From: Halioxenophilus aromaticivorans
GTDB taxonomy: Bacteria; Pseudomonadota; Gammaproteobacteria; Pseudomonadales; Cellvibrionaceae
Assembly: GCF_042850945.1 (NCBI RefSeq)
Contig: NZ_AP031496.1
Coordinates: 2,976,001-3,040,000, forward strand
Direction: 5' to 3'
DNA length: 64,000 bases
A program made the translations under genes and the position numbers. The notes under the pieces are model-generated. The model saw only the letters and a list, made by a program, of their open reading frames with translations. It made no database searches and was not told the origin of the DNA. This document shows positions 1-8,764 of this stretch, piece by piece. The stretch's first letter is position 1. The number at the start of each line of letters is the position of its first letter.

Positions 1-191
1 AGGGTTTGCTCGGGTCGGTGGCTCTGGTAACGACCAGTATCCCGATCCCGGCTGGCCGTCCTGGCCGCCACATGAGGCATGTTCCGCGTCCTTGCAATAC
101 TGTGTTTACATACAGTCTATCGCTTAGCGGAAAGTTCTTTTACCCTCAGCCGAAATGCCTGCCGTTGCTAGACATTGCCAGCCAGTGCCCG
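1..191. other. Intergenic stretch with short hairpins
   Basis: No gene is seen here. Three short inverted repeats follow each other: positions 24-37 (CTGGT arms), 54-66 (GGCC arms) and 70-82 (ACATG arms). They could be debris of a palindromic intergenic repeat or the end of a structured element running off the window. Nothing downstream on the minus strand of guaA looks like a clean U-tailed terminator. Confidence 0.3.
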
Positions 192-1769
192 TCACTCCCA
201 CTCAATAGTCGCCGGTGGCTTACTGGATACGTCGTAAGTCACACGCGATACGCCGGATATCTCGTTGATGATTCGGCCGGAGACTTTTTCCAAAAGCTCG
301 TACGGCAGATGCGCCCAGCGCGCGGTCATAAAGTCTACGGTTTCTACCGCTCGCAATGCGATGACCCATTCGTAGCGACGACCATCACCTACCACGCCCA
401 CGGATTTAACCGGTAGAAATACTGCGAACGCCTGGCTAGTTTTGTGGTACCAATTGGCAGCGTGTAGTTCTTCGATAAAAATCGCGTCGGCTTCTCGTAA
501 AATATCGGCGTAGTCTTTTTTCACCTCACCCAAAATGCGCACGCCTAAGCCCGGCCCTGGGAATGGATGGCGGTATACCATGTCGTAGGGTAGGCCTAGC
601 TCTAGGCCGATGGTACGTACTTCATCTTTAAACAATTCGCGCAATGGCTCCACTAAAGACAACGCCATATCTTCAGGCAGCCCGCCCACGTTGTGATGGG
701 ATTTAATAACGTGGGCTTTGCCGGTTTTTGCGGCGGCGGATTCAATGACATCCGGGTATATGGTGCCCTGGGCTAACCACTTTACGTTATCAATTTTGGC
801 CGACTCTTCGTCAAATATATCGATAAAGGTATTACCGATTATTTTGCGCTTCTGCTCTGGGTCGGACACGCCTTTCAGCTTGCCCAGAAATAATTCTTCG
901 GCATTGGCTCGAATAACTTTGACGCCCATATTTTTGGCGAACATGTCCATTACCTGTTCACCCTCGTCTTTACGCAACAGGCCGTTATCAACAAAGACGC
1001 AGGTCAATTGATCGCCAATGGCCCTGTGTAGCAAAGCGGCCACAACGGACGAATCGACACCACCAGAAAGACCAAGTAATACGTGATCTGTACCCACCTG
1101 GGCTTTTACCTTGTCGATGGCGTCCTCAACGATATTGGCCGCGGTCCATAGCGCATCACATTGGCATATTTGCAGCACAAAATGCTCAAAAATTCTTTTG
1201 CCTTGCAAGGTGTGCGTTACCTCTGGGTGGAACTGAACACCGTAAAATTGCTTCTCTTCATTGACCATACCGGCAATGGGGCAAGATTGGGTTACGGCGC
1301 TCACCGAAAAGCCTTCAGGTACTTTGGTAACCTTGTCGCCATGGCTCATCCATACATCCAGTAACGCGCTGCCATCGTGTTCTACATGATCTTTTATATC
1401 TTTAAAAAGCGCATTGGCTCCTTGCAGCTTAACCTGGGCGTAACCAAATTCGCGCAGATTGGATGGCTCAACTTCGCCACCTAATTGCTCGGCCATGGTT
1501 TGCATGCCGTAACAAATGCCCAGCACCGGAATGCCGCGGGTAAAAATGCTGGCCGGCGCTCTAGGCGATTCGTGAGCCGCCACCGATTCTGGTCCGCCGG
1601 CTAAAATAATACCTTTGGGATTAAACTCATCCAGATCTTCTTCACTGATATCCCAGGCGCGGATTTCCGAATAGACCCCCACCTCACGCACGCGACGTGC
1701 GATTAACTGCGTGTACTGAGAGCCAAAATCTAAAATCAAAATGCGCTGCGAATGAATATCTTGGTTCAT
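192..1769 (-). CDS. guaA: GMP synthase (glutamine-hydrolysing)
   Basis: Converts XMP to GMP using ATP and glutamine, the last step of guanine nucleotide synthesis in the cytoplasm. From the chosen start the protein is 525 residues, the same length as the E. coli enzyme. The N-terminal class I glutamine amidotransferase domain (about 8-200) has the nucleophile Cys86 in GICYGMQ and the FHPE histidine-glutamate pair. The ATP-pyrophosphatase domain begins near the P-loop-like LSGGVDSSV, and a dimerisation domain ends in TIEWE. An upstream in-frame start at 1811 adds 14 residues not expected in the family, so the ATG at 1769 is preferred. It lies downstream of guaB on the same strand, separated by a strong hairpin. 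Confidence 0.97.
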   Translation of the reverse strand: MNQDIHSQRILILDFGSQYTQLIARRVREVGVYSEIRAWDISEEDLDEFNPKGIILAGGPESVAAHESPRAPASIFTRGIPVLGICYGMQTMAEQLGGEVEPSNLREFGYAQVKLQGANALFKDIKDHVEHDGSALLDVWMSHGDKVTKVPEGFSVSAVTQSCPIAGMVNEEKQFYGVQFHPEVTHTLQGKRIFEHFVLQICQCDALWTAANIVEDAIDKVKAQVGTDHVLLGLSGGVDSSVVAALLHRAIGDQLTCVFVDNGLLRKDEGEQVMDMFAKNMGVKVIRANAEELFLGKLKGVSDPEQKRKIIGNTFIDIFDEESAKIDNVKWLAQGTIYPDVIESAAAKTGKAHVIKSHHNVGGLPEDMALSLVEPLRELFKDEVRTIGLELGLPYDMVYRHPFPGPGLGVRILGEVKKDYADILREADAIFIEELHAANWYHKTSQAFAVFLPVKSVGVVGDGRRYEWVIALRAVETVDFMTARWAHLPYELLEKVSGRIINEISGVSRVTYDVSSKPPATIEWE

Positions 1770-1801
1770 ATAAAATCCGGAATAAAAAAGATAAAACGAA
1801 A

Positions 1802-1821
1802 CGGGGCCCAACAGGGCCCCG
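1802..1821 (-). terminator. Hairpin between guaB and guaA, terminator-like
   Basis: A perfect 8-bp inverted repeat, CGGGGCCC, AACA loop, GGGCCCCG. Read on the minus strand it is followed by TTTCGTTTTATCTTTTTT, a broken U-rich tract. It sits after the guaB stop and before the guaA start, so it would partly terminate guaB transcripts or set the guaB:guaA ratio. Confidence 0.6.
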
Positions 1822-1846
1822 CGTTTGTTGTAGGACTGACTAAGCC

Positions 1847-3319
1847 CTAGCGGCCACCGATGGGATAATTGGGCGCCTCTTTGGTAATTTGGACATCGTG
1901 AACGTGGCTTTCGCCCATGCCAGCAGAGGTAACTCGCACAAACTCTGGTTTAGTACGCATTTCATCAATGGTGGCACAGCCGGTATAGCCCATTGCCGAG
2001 CTTAAGCCGCCCATCATTTGATGCACTATGGCAGAAAGTGGGCCCTTGTAAGGAACTCGCCCTTCGATACCCTCTGGCACCAACTTCTCTACCGCGCTGC
2101 CGTCTTGGAAATAACGATCTGAGGAGCCTTGGTTTTTGGCCATAGCACCTAAAGAACCCATGCCGCGGTAGGATTTATAGGTTCTACCTTGGAACAGCTC
2201 AACCTCGCCGGGAGCTTCTTCTGTACCCGCAAACATAGAGCCCATCATTACGCAGCTAGCGCCGGCCACAACAGCCTTGGCAATATCGCCAGAGTAGCGA
2301 ATGCCGCCATCGGCAATCACTGGCACTCCTGTGCCCTCCAGTGCCGACACCACATTGGCTACTGCGCTAATTTGTGGAACACCGACACCGCTAACAATAC
2401 GCGTGGTACAGATTGAACCTGGGCCGATGCCCACTTTAACACCATCAGCGCCGGCCGCCACCAGGGCTTTGGCGCCAGCTGCGGTGGCAACGTTACCGCC
2501 AATAACTTGCACTTGGGGGTAATCGGTTTTGATTTTTTTAACTCGGTCCAATACATTTTTAGAGTGGCCGTGGGCGGTATCAACCACTATCACATCCACG
2601 CCAGCATCCACTAATGCCGCTACGCGCGCATCCGTATCCGGGCTGGTGCCAACCGAGGCGCCAACGCGCAAGCTGCCCTCGGGGTCTTTACAGGCATCGG
2701 GGTAGGTTTCAGCTTTATTAATATCTTTAACCGTTACCAGACCTTTTAGCTCGAAAGCATCATTAACTACCAACACTTTCTCAATGCGATGTTTGTGCAA
2801 TAAAGCACGCACTTGCGCCGGTTGAGTGCCTTCTTTAACGGTAATGAGTTTCTCTTTCGGCGTCATAATGCTAGAAACCGCGGCCTCCATGTTAGACTCA
2901 AAACGCACGTCCCGGCCAGTTACGATGCCCACTAGATCACCGTTGTCCAAAACAGGCACACCAGAGATATTGTTTTCTTTGGTAACCGCAACCAAGTCTC
3001 GAATGGTGGCGCTGGCTTCAATGGTGATTGGGTCTTTAACCACTCCGGCCTCAAATTTTTTAACCGCCCGCACCTGCCGCGCTTGGCTCTCAATGGTCAT
3101 ACTTTTATGGATAATGCCAATGCCGCCTTCCTGGGCGATGGCGATAGCCAGGCGTGACTCAGTAACCGTGTCCATAGCCGCCGAAACCAGCGGCATGTTG
3201 AGTTGAATATGTTTGGTAAGTTGAGTTTTTAAGCTAACTACCTTGGCAGTGACTTCGGAGTAGCCAGGCACCAGTAGAACATCATCGAAGGTCAATGCTT
3301 CTTGGGCGATTCTTAACAT
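1847..3319 (-). CDS. guaB: Inosine-5'-monophosphate dehydrogenase
   Basis: Oxidises IMP to XMP with NAD+, the committed step of GMP synthesis, and feeds GuaA encoded next on the same strand. With the start at 3319 the protein is 490 residues (E. coli 488). It is a TIM barrel interrupted by a pair of CBS domains (about residues 95-210), with the catalytic-cysteine loop GPGSICTTRIVSG near residue 305 and the flap region RYFQDG. The start was chosen because family members begin MLRIxxEALTFDDVLL. A GGGAG Shine-Dalgarno-like sequence lies about 10 bases upstream, and the extra 13 residues from the ATG at 3358 have no family support. Confidence 0.97.
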   Translation of the reverse strand: MLRIAQEALTFDDVLLVPGYSEVTAKVVSLKTQLTKHIQLNMPLVSAAMDTVTESRLAIAIAQEGGIGIIHKSMTIESQARQVRAVKKFEAGVVKDPITIEASATIRDLVAVTKENNISGVPVLDNGDLVGIVTGRDVRFESNMEAAVSSIMTPKEKLITVKEGTQPAQVRALLHKHRIEKVLVVNDAFELKGLVTVKDINKAETYPDACKDPEGSLRVGASVGTSPDTDARVAALVDAGVDVIVVDTAHGHSKNVLDRVKKIKTDYPQVQVIGGNVATAAGAKALVAAGADGVKVGIGPGSICTTRIVSGVGVPQISAVANVVSALEGTGVPVIADGGIRYSGDIAKAVVAGASCVMMGSMFAGTEEAPGEVELFQGRTYKSYRGMGSLGAMAKNQGSSDRYFQDGSAVEKLVPEGIEGRVPYKGPLSAIVHQMMGGLSSAMGYTGCATIDEMRTKPEFVRVTSAGMGESHVHDVQITKEAPNYPIGGR

Positions 3320-3569
3320 GACAATGGAGCTCCCGCTCTGAGGCGAATTGATTCGCAATGCACAGGCTAATACACTCCAGCCTGCTTAAAGTTTAGCCTT
3401 AGGTTCTCTTTATTACCCCCTGTTTACTCTAGGGTTTTTTGCAAATTGGCCTAAGTGCTTAAAATTTTAAACCGGCAATTATAACTGTGCCGAGCTTGCT
3501 TCGCTAGAGGTTAATAACACGGTCCAATTATGCTTTCTTTTATACTATCGACTCCCCTACAATGCCGCG

Positions 3570-4922
3570 ATGACACAACCACCCTCACCTAGCCAACAGC
3601 AACGGCGAATCCTTAGCGTTGCTCAGCTAAACAGCCTCGCTAAGCAATTACTGGAAGACCACCTGCCCTTACTCTGGGTTGAAGGTGAAATATCCAATTT
3701 TGCCAAGCCCAGCTCGGGTCACTGGTACTTTACTTTAAAAGACCAGCAAGCCCAGATTCGCTGCGCCATGTTTAAGAGCCGTAATGGCGGTGTTCAATTT
3801 ACACCCAAACAAGGCGATCAGGTTGTGGTGCGCGGCCGAGTCAGCCTCTATGAAGGACGCGGCGACTTTCAATTAATAGCCGAGCACATGGAGGATGCCG
3901 GGTTCGGCAACCTTCAGCGTCAATTTGAGCTGCTAAAGCACCGCCTAAACCAAGAGGGGCTTTTTGAGCCTAGCCGCAAATCGCCGATTCCCAGCAACCC
4001 TCTGCATGTGGGCGTGGTTACCTCACCGTCTGGTGCTGCCGTACGCGATGTGCTTTCAGTTCTGAAGCGTCGCATGCCATCCATCCCGGTAACCGTCATA
4101 CCTACCGCAGTACAGGGGCAGACTGCAGCATTGGAAATCATGCGTGCCCTTGAGATGGCCCAGGCATCTGGCTTATTCGATGTTCTGGTGTTGGCGCGTG
4201 GCGGTGGCTCCATGGAAGATCTGTGGTGCTTTAACGATGAGCGACTGGCGCGCGCCATTGCTCAATGCCCTATCCCGGTTATTAGCGCTGTCGGTCACGA
4301 GGTTGACTTTACCATTGCCGATTTCGTGGCCGACTATCGAGCACCCACACCATCGGCCGCGGCAGAAATCCTTAGCCAAAGCCAAGTGGCCATTGCTAAG
4401 GTTTTAACAAGTACAAATGGTCGTTTACACCGGGCGATGCAGACGCTATTAAAGGCTGCACAGCTAAGCATTGACCAGAAAAAGGCTAGGCTACGTCACC
4501 CAGGGCAACGGCTGCAGATGCAGTCTCAACGGGTAGACCACCTTGAGCTGCGGCTGAAAGCGGCCGTGCAAAAACACAACACCAAACGTAAAGATGACCT
4601 AGCTAAGTCGTCGCTTCGGCTCAAAGCTTTGCATCCGGCCAAACAGCTACAACAGCAAACCGCCCTCTTACAACAACACCAAACCAGACTGCAACGAGCG
4701 GCGCAGCAGCGCCTTTTGTTTGCGCAACAATTGCAACGGCAACTGGGTAAACGTTTGGATTCCGTAAGCCCACTTAATACTTTGGGTAGAGGCTATGCCA
4801 TCGCTCTATCCGATCACGGCGATGCGATTACTAACGCCCAGTCGGTTGAGGTGGGAAGTAAAATTGAAGTAAAAGTGGCTCAGGGTGCCATTGAAGCCTC
4901 TGTCACAAAGGTGAAACCATAA
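3570..4922 (+). CDS. xseA: Exodeoxyribonuclease VII large subunit
   Basis: Large subunit of the bidirectional single-strand exonuclease that, with XseB, degrades ssDNA to oligonucleotides in repair. Length is 450 residues (E. coli 456). An N-terminal OB-fold domain (about 12-105, with LLWVEGEISNF and GHWYFTLKD) precedes the catalytic domain, where GVVTSPSGAAVRD and LARGGGSMEDLWCFNDE are typical family motifs. A Gln/Arg/Lys-rich helical region follows, then a C-terminal segment containing LGRGYAIAL. It is divergent from guaB. xseB is not in the window. The following 70 bases lead into the arsenic operon. Confidence 0.96.
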   Translation: MTQPPSPSQQQRRILSVAQLNSLAKQLLEDHLPLLWVEGEISNFAKPSSGHWYFTLKDQQAQIRCAMFKSRNGGVQFTPKQGDQVVVRGRVSLYEGRGDFQLIAEHMEDAGFGNLQRQFELLKHRLNQEGLFEPSRKSPIPSNPLHVGVVTSPSGAAVRDVLSVLKRRMPSIPVTVIPTAVQGQTAALEIMRALEMAQASGLFDVLVLARGGGSMEDLWCFNDERLARAIAQCPIPVISAVGHEVDFTIADFVADYRAPTPSAAAEILSQSQVAIAKVLTSTNGRLHRAMQTLLKAAQLSIDQKKARLRHPGQRLQMQSQRVDHLELRLKAAVQKHNTKRKDDLAKSSLRLKALHPAKQLQQQTALLQQHQTRLQRAAQQRLLFAQQLQRQLGKRLDSVSPLNTLGRGYAIALSDHGDAITNAQSVEVGSKIEVKVAQGAIEASVTKVKP

Positions 4923-4946
4923 ACCAGTAGTTTCTTACCTATTAAA

Positions 4947-4966
4947 CATATATGCTTATGCGTATA
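4947..4966 (+). promoter_or_regulatory. Putative ArsR operator palindrome
   Basis: Inverted repeat ATATATGC-TTAT-GCGTATAT with 7 of 8 arm positions complementary, lying 30 bases before the arsR start codon. Operators of proteobacterial ArsR repressors commonly hold an ATGC...GCAT-type dyad overlapping the ars promoter, so autoregulation by the ArsR encoded just downstream is the natural inference. Binding has not been shown. Confidence 0.5.
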
Positions 4967-4996
4967 TCCATAAACCGAGCACTTAATAGATAAGTC

Positions 4997-5341
4997 ATGC
5001 CCAACGATCTTATGCCCGTCGATGTTTTTCGGTTGCTGTCCGATGACACGCGGCTGACGGCCACGTTACTTATACACATCCATGGTGAACTCTGCGTTTG
5101 TGAGCTCACCGAGTCACTCAAGTTGAGCCAGCCGAAGATTTCTCGGCACCTCGCCCAGTTGCGCGCTGCGGGTTTATTGAAAGATAGCCGGCGTGGGCAA
5201 TGGGTGTATTACTCCCTTGAACAAAGCTTACCTGTATGGGTTACCACGGTGCTCGACGCGGCGCTGCAAGCGAACCAAAAAGCCGTTCAAAACTGCACAT
5301 CCAACCTTTACGCAATGTTAAATCGCCCACGTTGTTGCTGA
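4997..5341 (+). CDS. arsR: ArsR-family arsenite-responsive repressor
   Basis: Winged-helix repressor that leaves its operator when As(III) or Sb(III) is bound. The protein has 114 residues. The metalloid site is visible as ELCVCEL (Cys33, Cys35), equivalent to the CVCDL motif of plasmid R773 ArsR, at the start of the helix-turn-helix (ELTESLKLSQPKISRHLAQLR). The C-terminus ends RPRCC and could supply extra thiol ligands. It is the first gene of a four-gene operon with arsC, an acr3-type pump and arsH. An imperfect palindrome just upstream is the likely operator. Confidence 0.93.
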   Translation: MPNDLMPVDVFRLLSDDTRLTATLLIHIHGELCVCELTESLKLSQPKISRHLAQLRAAGLLKDSRRGQWVYYSLEQSLPVWVTTVLDAALQANQKAVQNCTSNLYAMLNRPRCC

Positions 5342-5360
5342 TTAAAGCAAAAGGATCATT

Positions 5361-5831
5361 ATGAAAATTCTCTACATATGCACCCACAATCGTTGCCGGA
5401 GCATTCTGAGCGAGGCAATTACTAACGCCAAAGGCGGCGGCCAACTACAGGCGTTTTCCGCTGGTAGCCAGCCGTCCGGCGAGGTTCACCCACTCTCGCT
5501 ACGTTATTTGCAAGAGATGGGCTACAACACCGCCGGCCTTAAAAGCCAATCCTGGGATGACTTTGAAACCATCGCCCCGGATATCGTAATAACCGTCTGT
5601 GATAGCGCTGCCAGTGAGGCCTGCCCTGTGTGGTTTGGCGACACCCTAAAAATGCATTGGGGGCTGGCCGATCCATCCAAACTACAGGGCAGTGAATCAG
5701 ACATTCGTGACGCATTTGTTGACGCTATCAATACAATTGAACGACGAGTAGACCAATTGCTGGCGGTGAATTGGAAAAACTTAGATAAAGAGCAGCGCCA
5801 AGCAGCATTAGCCCAACTTGCGGAGACTTAG
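5361..5831 (+). CDS. arsC: Arsenate reductase, LMW protein phosphatase fold
   Basis: Reduces arsenate to arsenite for export. The 156-residue protein begins with the phosphatase P-loop CX5R (CTHNRCR, Cys7-Arg13). The DP acid loop is at 104-105 (LADPSK). Two further cysteines, Cys80 and Cys88 (CDSAASEAC), lie close to the spacing of the Cys10/Cys82/Cys89 triad of S. aureus pI258 ArsC, which suggests a thioredoxin-coupled cascade. That coupling is inference, because glutaredoxin-linked members of this fold also exist. It lies 19 bases after arsR and 3 bases before the efflux gene, preceded by AAAGGATC as Shine-Dalgarno. Confidence 0.9.
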   Translation: MKILYICTHNRCRSILSEAITNAKGGGQLQAFSAGSQPSGEVHPLSLRYLQEMGYNTAGLKSQSWDDFETIAPDIVITVCDSAASEACPVWFGDTLKMHWGLADPSKLQGSESDIRDAFVDAINTIERRVDQLLAVNWKNLDKEQRQAALAQLAET

Positions 5832-5834
5832 CCA

Positions 5835-6869
5835 ATGGGCATTTTTGAGCGGTACTTATCTGTTTGGGTTGCCCTGTGCATTGTTGCCGGCGTTACTTTA
5901 GGTGCAATTGCGCCAGGTTTGTTTGTGACTATTGCCGGACTTGAAGTCGCCCACGTCAATATTCCAGTTGCCATTTTTATTTGGGTGATGATTTATCCAA
6001 TGATGGTACAGGTGGATTTTTCTGCGTTAAAAGATGTAGGTAAAAAACCGAAAGGGATCCTTCTTACAATTGTAATTAACTGGCTGATCAAGCCCTTTAC
6101 TATGGCATTGCTTGGCTGGTTATTTTTTAAGGTATTGTTTGCCGACTGGGTGCACCCCGAAACAGCAACCGAATATATCGCGGGTATGATACTACTGGGC
6201 GTTGCACCCTGCACTGCCATGGTGTTCGTGTGGAGTCATTTAACCCAAGGCGATGCCAACTATACTTTAGTGCAGGTCTCGTTAAACGACGTCATTATGA
6301 TTTTTGCGTTTGCTCCCATCACGGCGTTTTTATTAGGCGTCAGTGATGTTAGCGTACCTTGGAACACGCTAATCTTTTCTGTGGTGCTATACGTTCTAAT
6401 CCCCTTGTTAGCCGGTGTGCTCACCCGTCAGATTCTGGCGAAAAACAAAAACAATTGGCGCGTAGATCAGTTAACGGCTCAATTAAAACCTTTTTCAGTG
6501 GTTGGCTTATTGGCTACCGTCGTTTTGTTATTTGGCTTCCAAGCCCAAACTATTTTAACCAACCCTGCGGCAATCATTCTTATTGCCATACCACTGCTGA
6601 TTCAAACCTATGGAATATTTGCTTTGGCGTATTTTTCTGCCAAAGCCATGCGCCTGCCGCACAACATTGCCGCCCCCGCCTGCATGATCGCCACATCCAA
6701 CTTTTTTGAACTGGCTGTGGCCGTGGCCATTTCTTTATTCGGCTTACAGTCTGGTGCGGCCTTAGCTACCGTAGTGGGTGTTTTGGTAGAAGTGCCGGTT
6801 ATGTTGAGCTTGGTGGCCCTTGCCAACGGTACCAAGCATTGGTTTGACTCGCCTGCAGAAAATAAATAG
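5835..6869 (+). CDS. arsB: Acr3-family arsenite efflux transporter
   Basis: Inner-membrane arsenite/H+ antiporter of the Acr3 (BART) family, exporting the arsenite made by ArsC. The 344 residues contain about ten hydrophobic helices. The diagnostic helix with the conserved cysteine is GVAPCTAMVFVWS (Cys126), followed by GDANYTLVQVSLND. The conserved acidic residue lies in VVGVLVEVPVMLSL. It is not the unrelated 12-helix ArsB of plasmid R773, although databases often use the same symbol; acr3 would be equally correct. It starts 3 bases after arsC, implying coupled translation. Confidence 0.94.
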   Translation: MGIFERYLSVWVALCIVAGVTLGAIAPGLFVTIAGLEVAHVNIPVAIFIWVMIYPMMVQVDFSALKDVGKKPKGILLTIVINWLIKPFTMALLGWLFFKVLFADWVHPETATEYIAGMILLGVAPCTAMVFVWSHLTQGDANYTLVQVSLNDVIMIFAFAPITAFLLGVSDVSVPWNTLIFSVVLYVLIPLLAGVLTRQILAKNKNNWRVDQLTAQLKPFSVVGLLATVVLLFGFQAQTILTNPAAIILIAIPLLIQTYGIFALAYFSAKAMRLPHNIAAPACMIATSNFFELAVAVAISLFGLQSGAALATVVGVLVEVPVMLSLVALANGTKHWFDSPAENK

Positions 6870-6893
6870 AGCAAAAAGATAGAGAAAACTACT

Positions 6894-7613
6894 ATGACGA
6901 TTCTAAACGACCTACCTAACATTGATGGTGAGGTAATAGCAGAAATAGATCAAAAAACTCTATTGCAGCCAGAGCAAACCCAGCACCCGGTAAGAATTTT
7001 ATTGCTCTATGGCTCGCTTAGGCAGCGATCGTTTAGCCGCTTAGCCGTGCAAGAGGCTGAGCGAATTTTAAAATTCTACGGCGCCGAGACAAAGATTTTT
7101 AACCCCGAAGGTTTGCCACTTCCCGATGCTACCGACGACCAGCACCCAAAAGTGCAAGAGTTACGTGAGCTCGCCGCCTGGAGTGAAGGCATGGTGTGGT
7201 GTAGCCCAGAACGGCACGGCGCAATGACCGGTATATTGAAAGCGCAAATTGATTGGCTACCGTTATCCATTGGCGCGGTTCGGCCAACACAGGGGAAAAC
7301 TCTGGCAGTTATGCAGGTATGTGGCGGATCACAGTCGTTTAACGCCGTTAATCAAATGCGAATCCTGGGGCGCTGGATGCGCATGTTCACCATTCCTAAC
7401 CAATCGTCCATCGCCAAAGCCTGGCTGGAGTTTGATGACAACGACCGGCTAAAACCGTCCTCTTTCTACGATCGCGTGGTGGACGTGATGGAAGAGTTGG
7501 TCAAATTTACCCTGCTGTTGCGGGATAGAAAGGAGTATTTGGTGGACCGATACTCTGAGCGCAAAGAAAGCGCAGAAGAATTTCGCAAGCGCATCGACCA
7601 GCGCGCAGAATGA
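6894..7613 (+). CDS. arsH: ArsH NADPH-dependent FMN reductase / organoarsenical oxidase
   Basis: Flavodoxin-fold enzyme of 239 residues. The FMN phosphate loop is YGSLRQRSFSR (40-49 region), and the ArsH signature WCSPERHGAMTGILKAQIDW follows in the middle. ArsH proteins use NADPH and FMN to oxidise trivalent organoarsenicals and to reduce quinones or iron. The first 30 residues and the charged C-terminal tail (RKESAEEFRKRIDQRAE) are typical extensions over simple NADPH-FMN reductases. It is the last gene of the ars operon, 24 bases after the pump, and is closed by a strong terminator. Confidence 0.93.
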   Translation: MTILNDLPNIDGEVIAEIDQKTLLQPEQTQHPVRILLLYGSLRQRSFSRLAVQEAERILKFYGAETKIFNPEGLPLPDATDDQHPKVQELRELAAWSEGMVWCSPERHGAMTGILKAQIDWLPLSIGAVRPTQGKTLAVMQVCGGSQSFNAVNQMRILGRWMRMFTIPNQSSIAKAWLEFDDNDRLKPSSFYDRVVDVMEELVKFTLLLRDRKEYLVDRYSERKESAEEFRKRIDQRAE

Positions 7614-7615
7614 AA

Positions 7616-7637
7616 AAACGCTGCATTGGCAGCGTTT
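7616..7637 (+). terminator. Terminator of the ars operon
   Basis: Perfect 9-bp stem AAACGCTGC / GCAGCGTTT with an ATTG loop, starting two bases after the arsH stop codon. A-rich and T-rich arm ends make it usable in both directions, and accA converges from the other side. Confidence 0.75.
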
Positions 7638-7678
7638 CGGGGTTGGAGCACTTTTACTTCGGTAACAAAATTGCATCT

Positions 7679-8626
7679 TTAGTTACCGAATTGCATCAAG
7701 CGATCGAAGCGACGCTCCAGCAAGACATCCAGCTCCATGGCACACAGCTCATCGAGCTGGGCGGTTAGGCGCTCTTGTAGCCGGTTGGACATATCGTCGA
7801 TATCTCGGTGAGCGCCACCCAGAGGTTCTGGAATGGTTTCGTCCACAATGCCTAGCTCCTCCAGAACGCTGGAGGTAACTCCCATGGCCTCTGCTGCGGC
7901 GGGTGCTTTATCCACGGTTTTCCAAATGATATTGGCACAACCTTCTGGGGAGATAACAAAATAGGTTGAGTACTGCAGCATGTTGATCTGATCGCCCACA
8001 CCAATGGCAAGCGCGCCACCGGAGCTGCCCTCGCCTATCACGGTACAAACAATGGGTGTTTTAAGACGCGACATCACCGCTAGGTTTTGCGCAATGGACT
8101 CAGAAATGCCACGCTCTTCACTGTCGATGCCCGGGTAAGCCCCTGGGGTGTCAATGAAGGTCAGTACCGGCATTTTAAAGCGCTCGGCCATCTCCATTAG
8201 GCGAAGAGCTTTACGATACCCTTCGGGCTTTGGCATACCGAAATTACGGCCTACCTTTTCGTTCAAACTGCGGCCTTTTTCTTCGCCAATCACCACTACC
8301 GGGCGATCGTCTAGGCGAGCCACACCGGTGATGATGGCTTTATCATCACCAAAATGGCGATCACCGTGCAATTCATCCCAATCGGAGAATAGACGTTTTA
8401 CATAGTCGCTGGTGTACGGTCGTTGCGGATGACGTGCAACCCTAACGATTTCCCAAGCACCCAAACCGGAGTAGATACGGTCTGTTAACTTGGCGCTTTC
8501 GTCGCGTAGTTTGGTGATTTGTTCGGTGATGTTAAGATCGTTGTCTTTGCCGACAAGTTGCAGTTCTTCGATTTTGGCTTCCAGTTCGGCGATGGGTTGT
8601 TCAAAATCGAGGTAATTCGGATTCAT
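7679..8626 (-). CDS. accA: Acetyl-CoA carboxylase carboxyltransferase subunit alpha
   Basis: Alpha subunit of the biotin carboxyl carrier-dependent carboxyltransferase that makes malonyl-CoA, the entry to fatty acid synthesis. The protein has 315 residues (E. coli 319). An N-terminal coiled-coil-like segment with IAELEAKIEELQ precedes a crotonase-fold domain containing FIDTPGAYPG, GEGSSGGALAIGVGD and FVISPEGCANIIWK. It lies downstream of dnaE on the same strand, as in many gammaproteobacteria. The 138 bases between them leave room for its own promoter. Confidence 0.97.
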   Translation of the reverse strand: MNPNYLDFEQPIAELEAKIEELQLVGKDNDLNITEQITKLRDESAKLTDRIYSGLGAWEIVRVARHPQRPYTSDYVKRLFSDWDELHGDRHFGDDKAIITGVARLDDRPVVVIGEEKGRSLNEKVGRNFGMPKPEGYRKALRLMEMAERFKMPVLTFIDTPGAYPGIDSEERGISESIAQNLAVMSRLKTPIVCTVIGEGSSGGALAIGVGDQINMLQYSTYFVISPEGCANIIWKTVDKAPAAAEAMGVTSSVLEELGIVDETIPEPLGGAHRDIDDMSNRLQERLTAQLDELCAMELDVLLERRFDRLMQFGN

Positions 8627-8764
8627 AGGCCTTGGCTATTCTTACTTTTCGCGTATTAGGTCTAGCCGCGCGCCGCTGCGCACGGATTAACAATTCTTCA
8701 GTGAGCGGCAATGATAAGCGCTTACGCCGCCAAGTTAAACCTTTTCAGCGGTCCGGCTTCGGCT

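Noticed and set aside
6..416. 136-codon plus-strand frame at the window start
   Set aside because: More than half lies antisense to the end of guaA and the composition is not protein-like.
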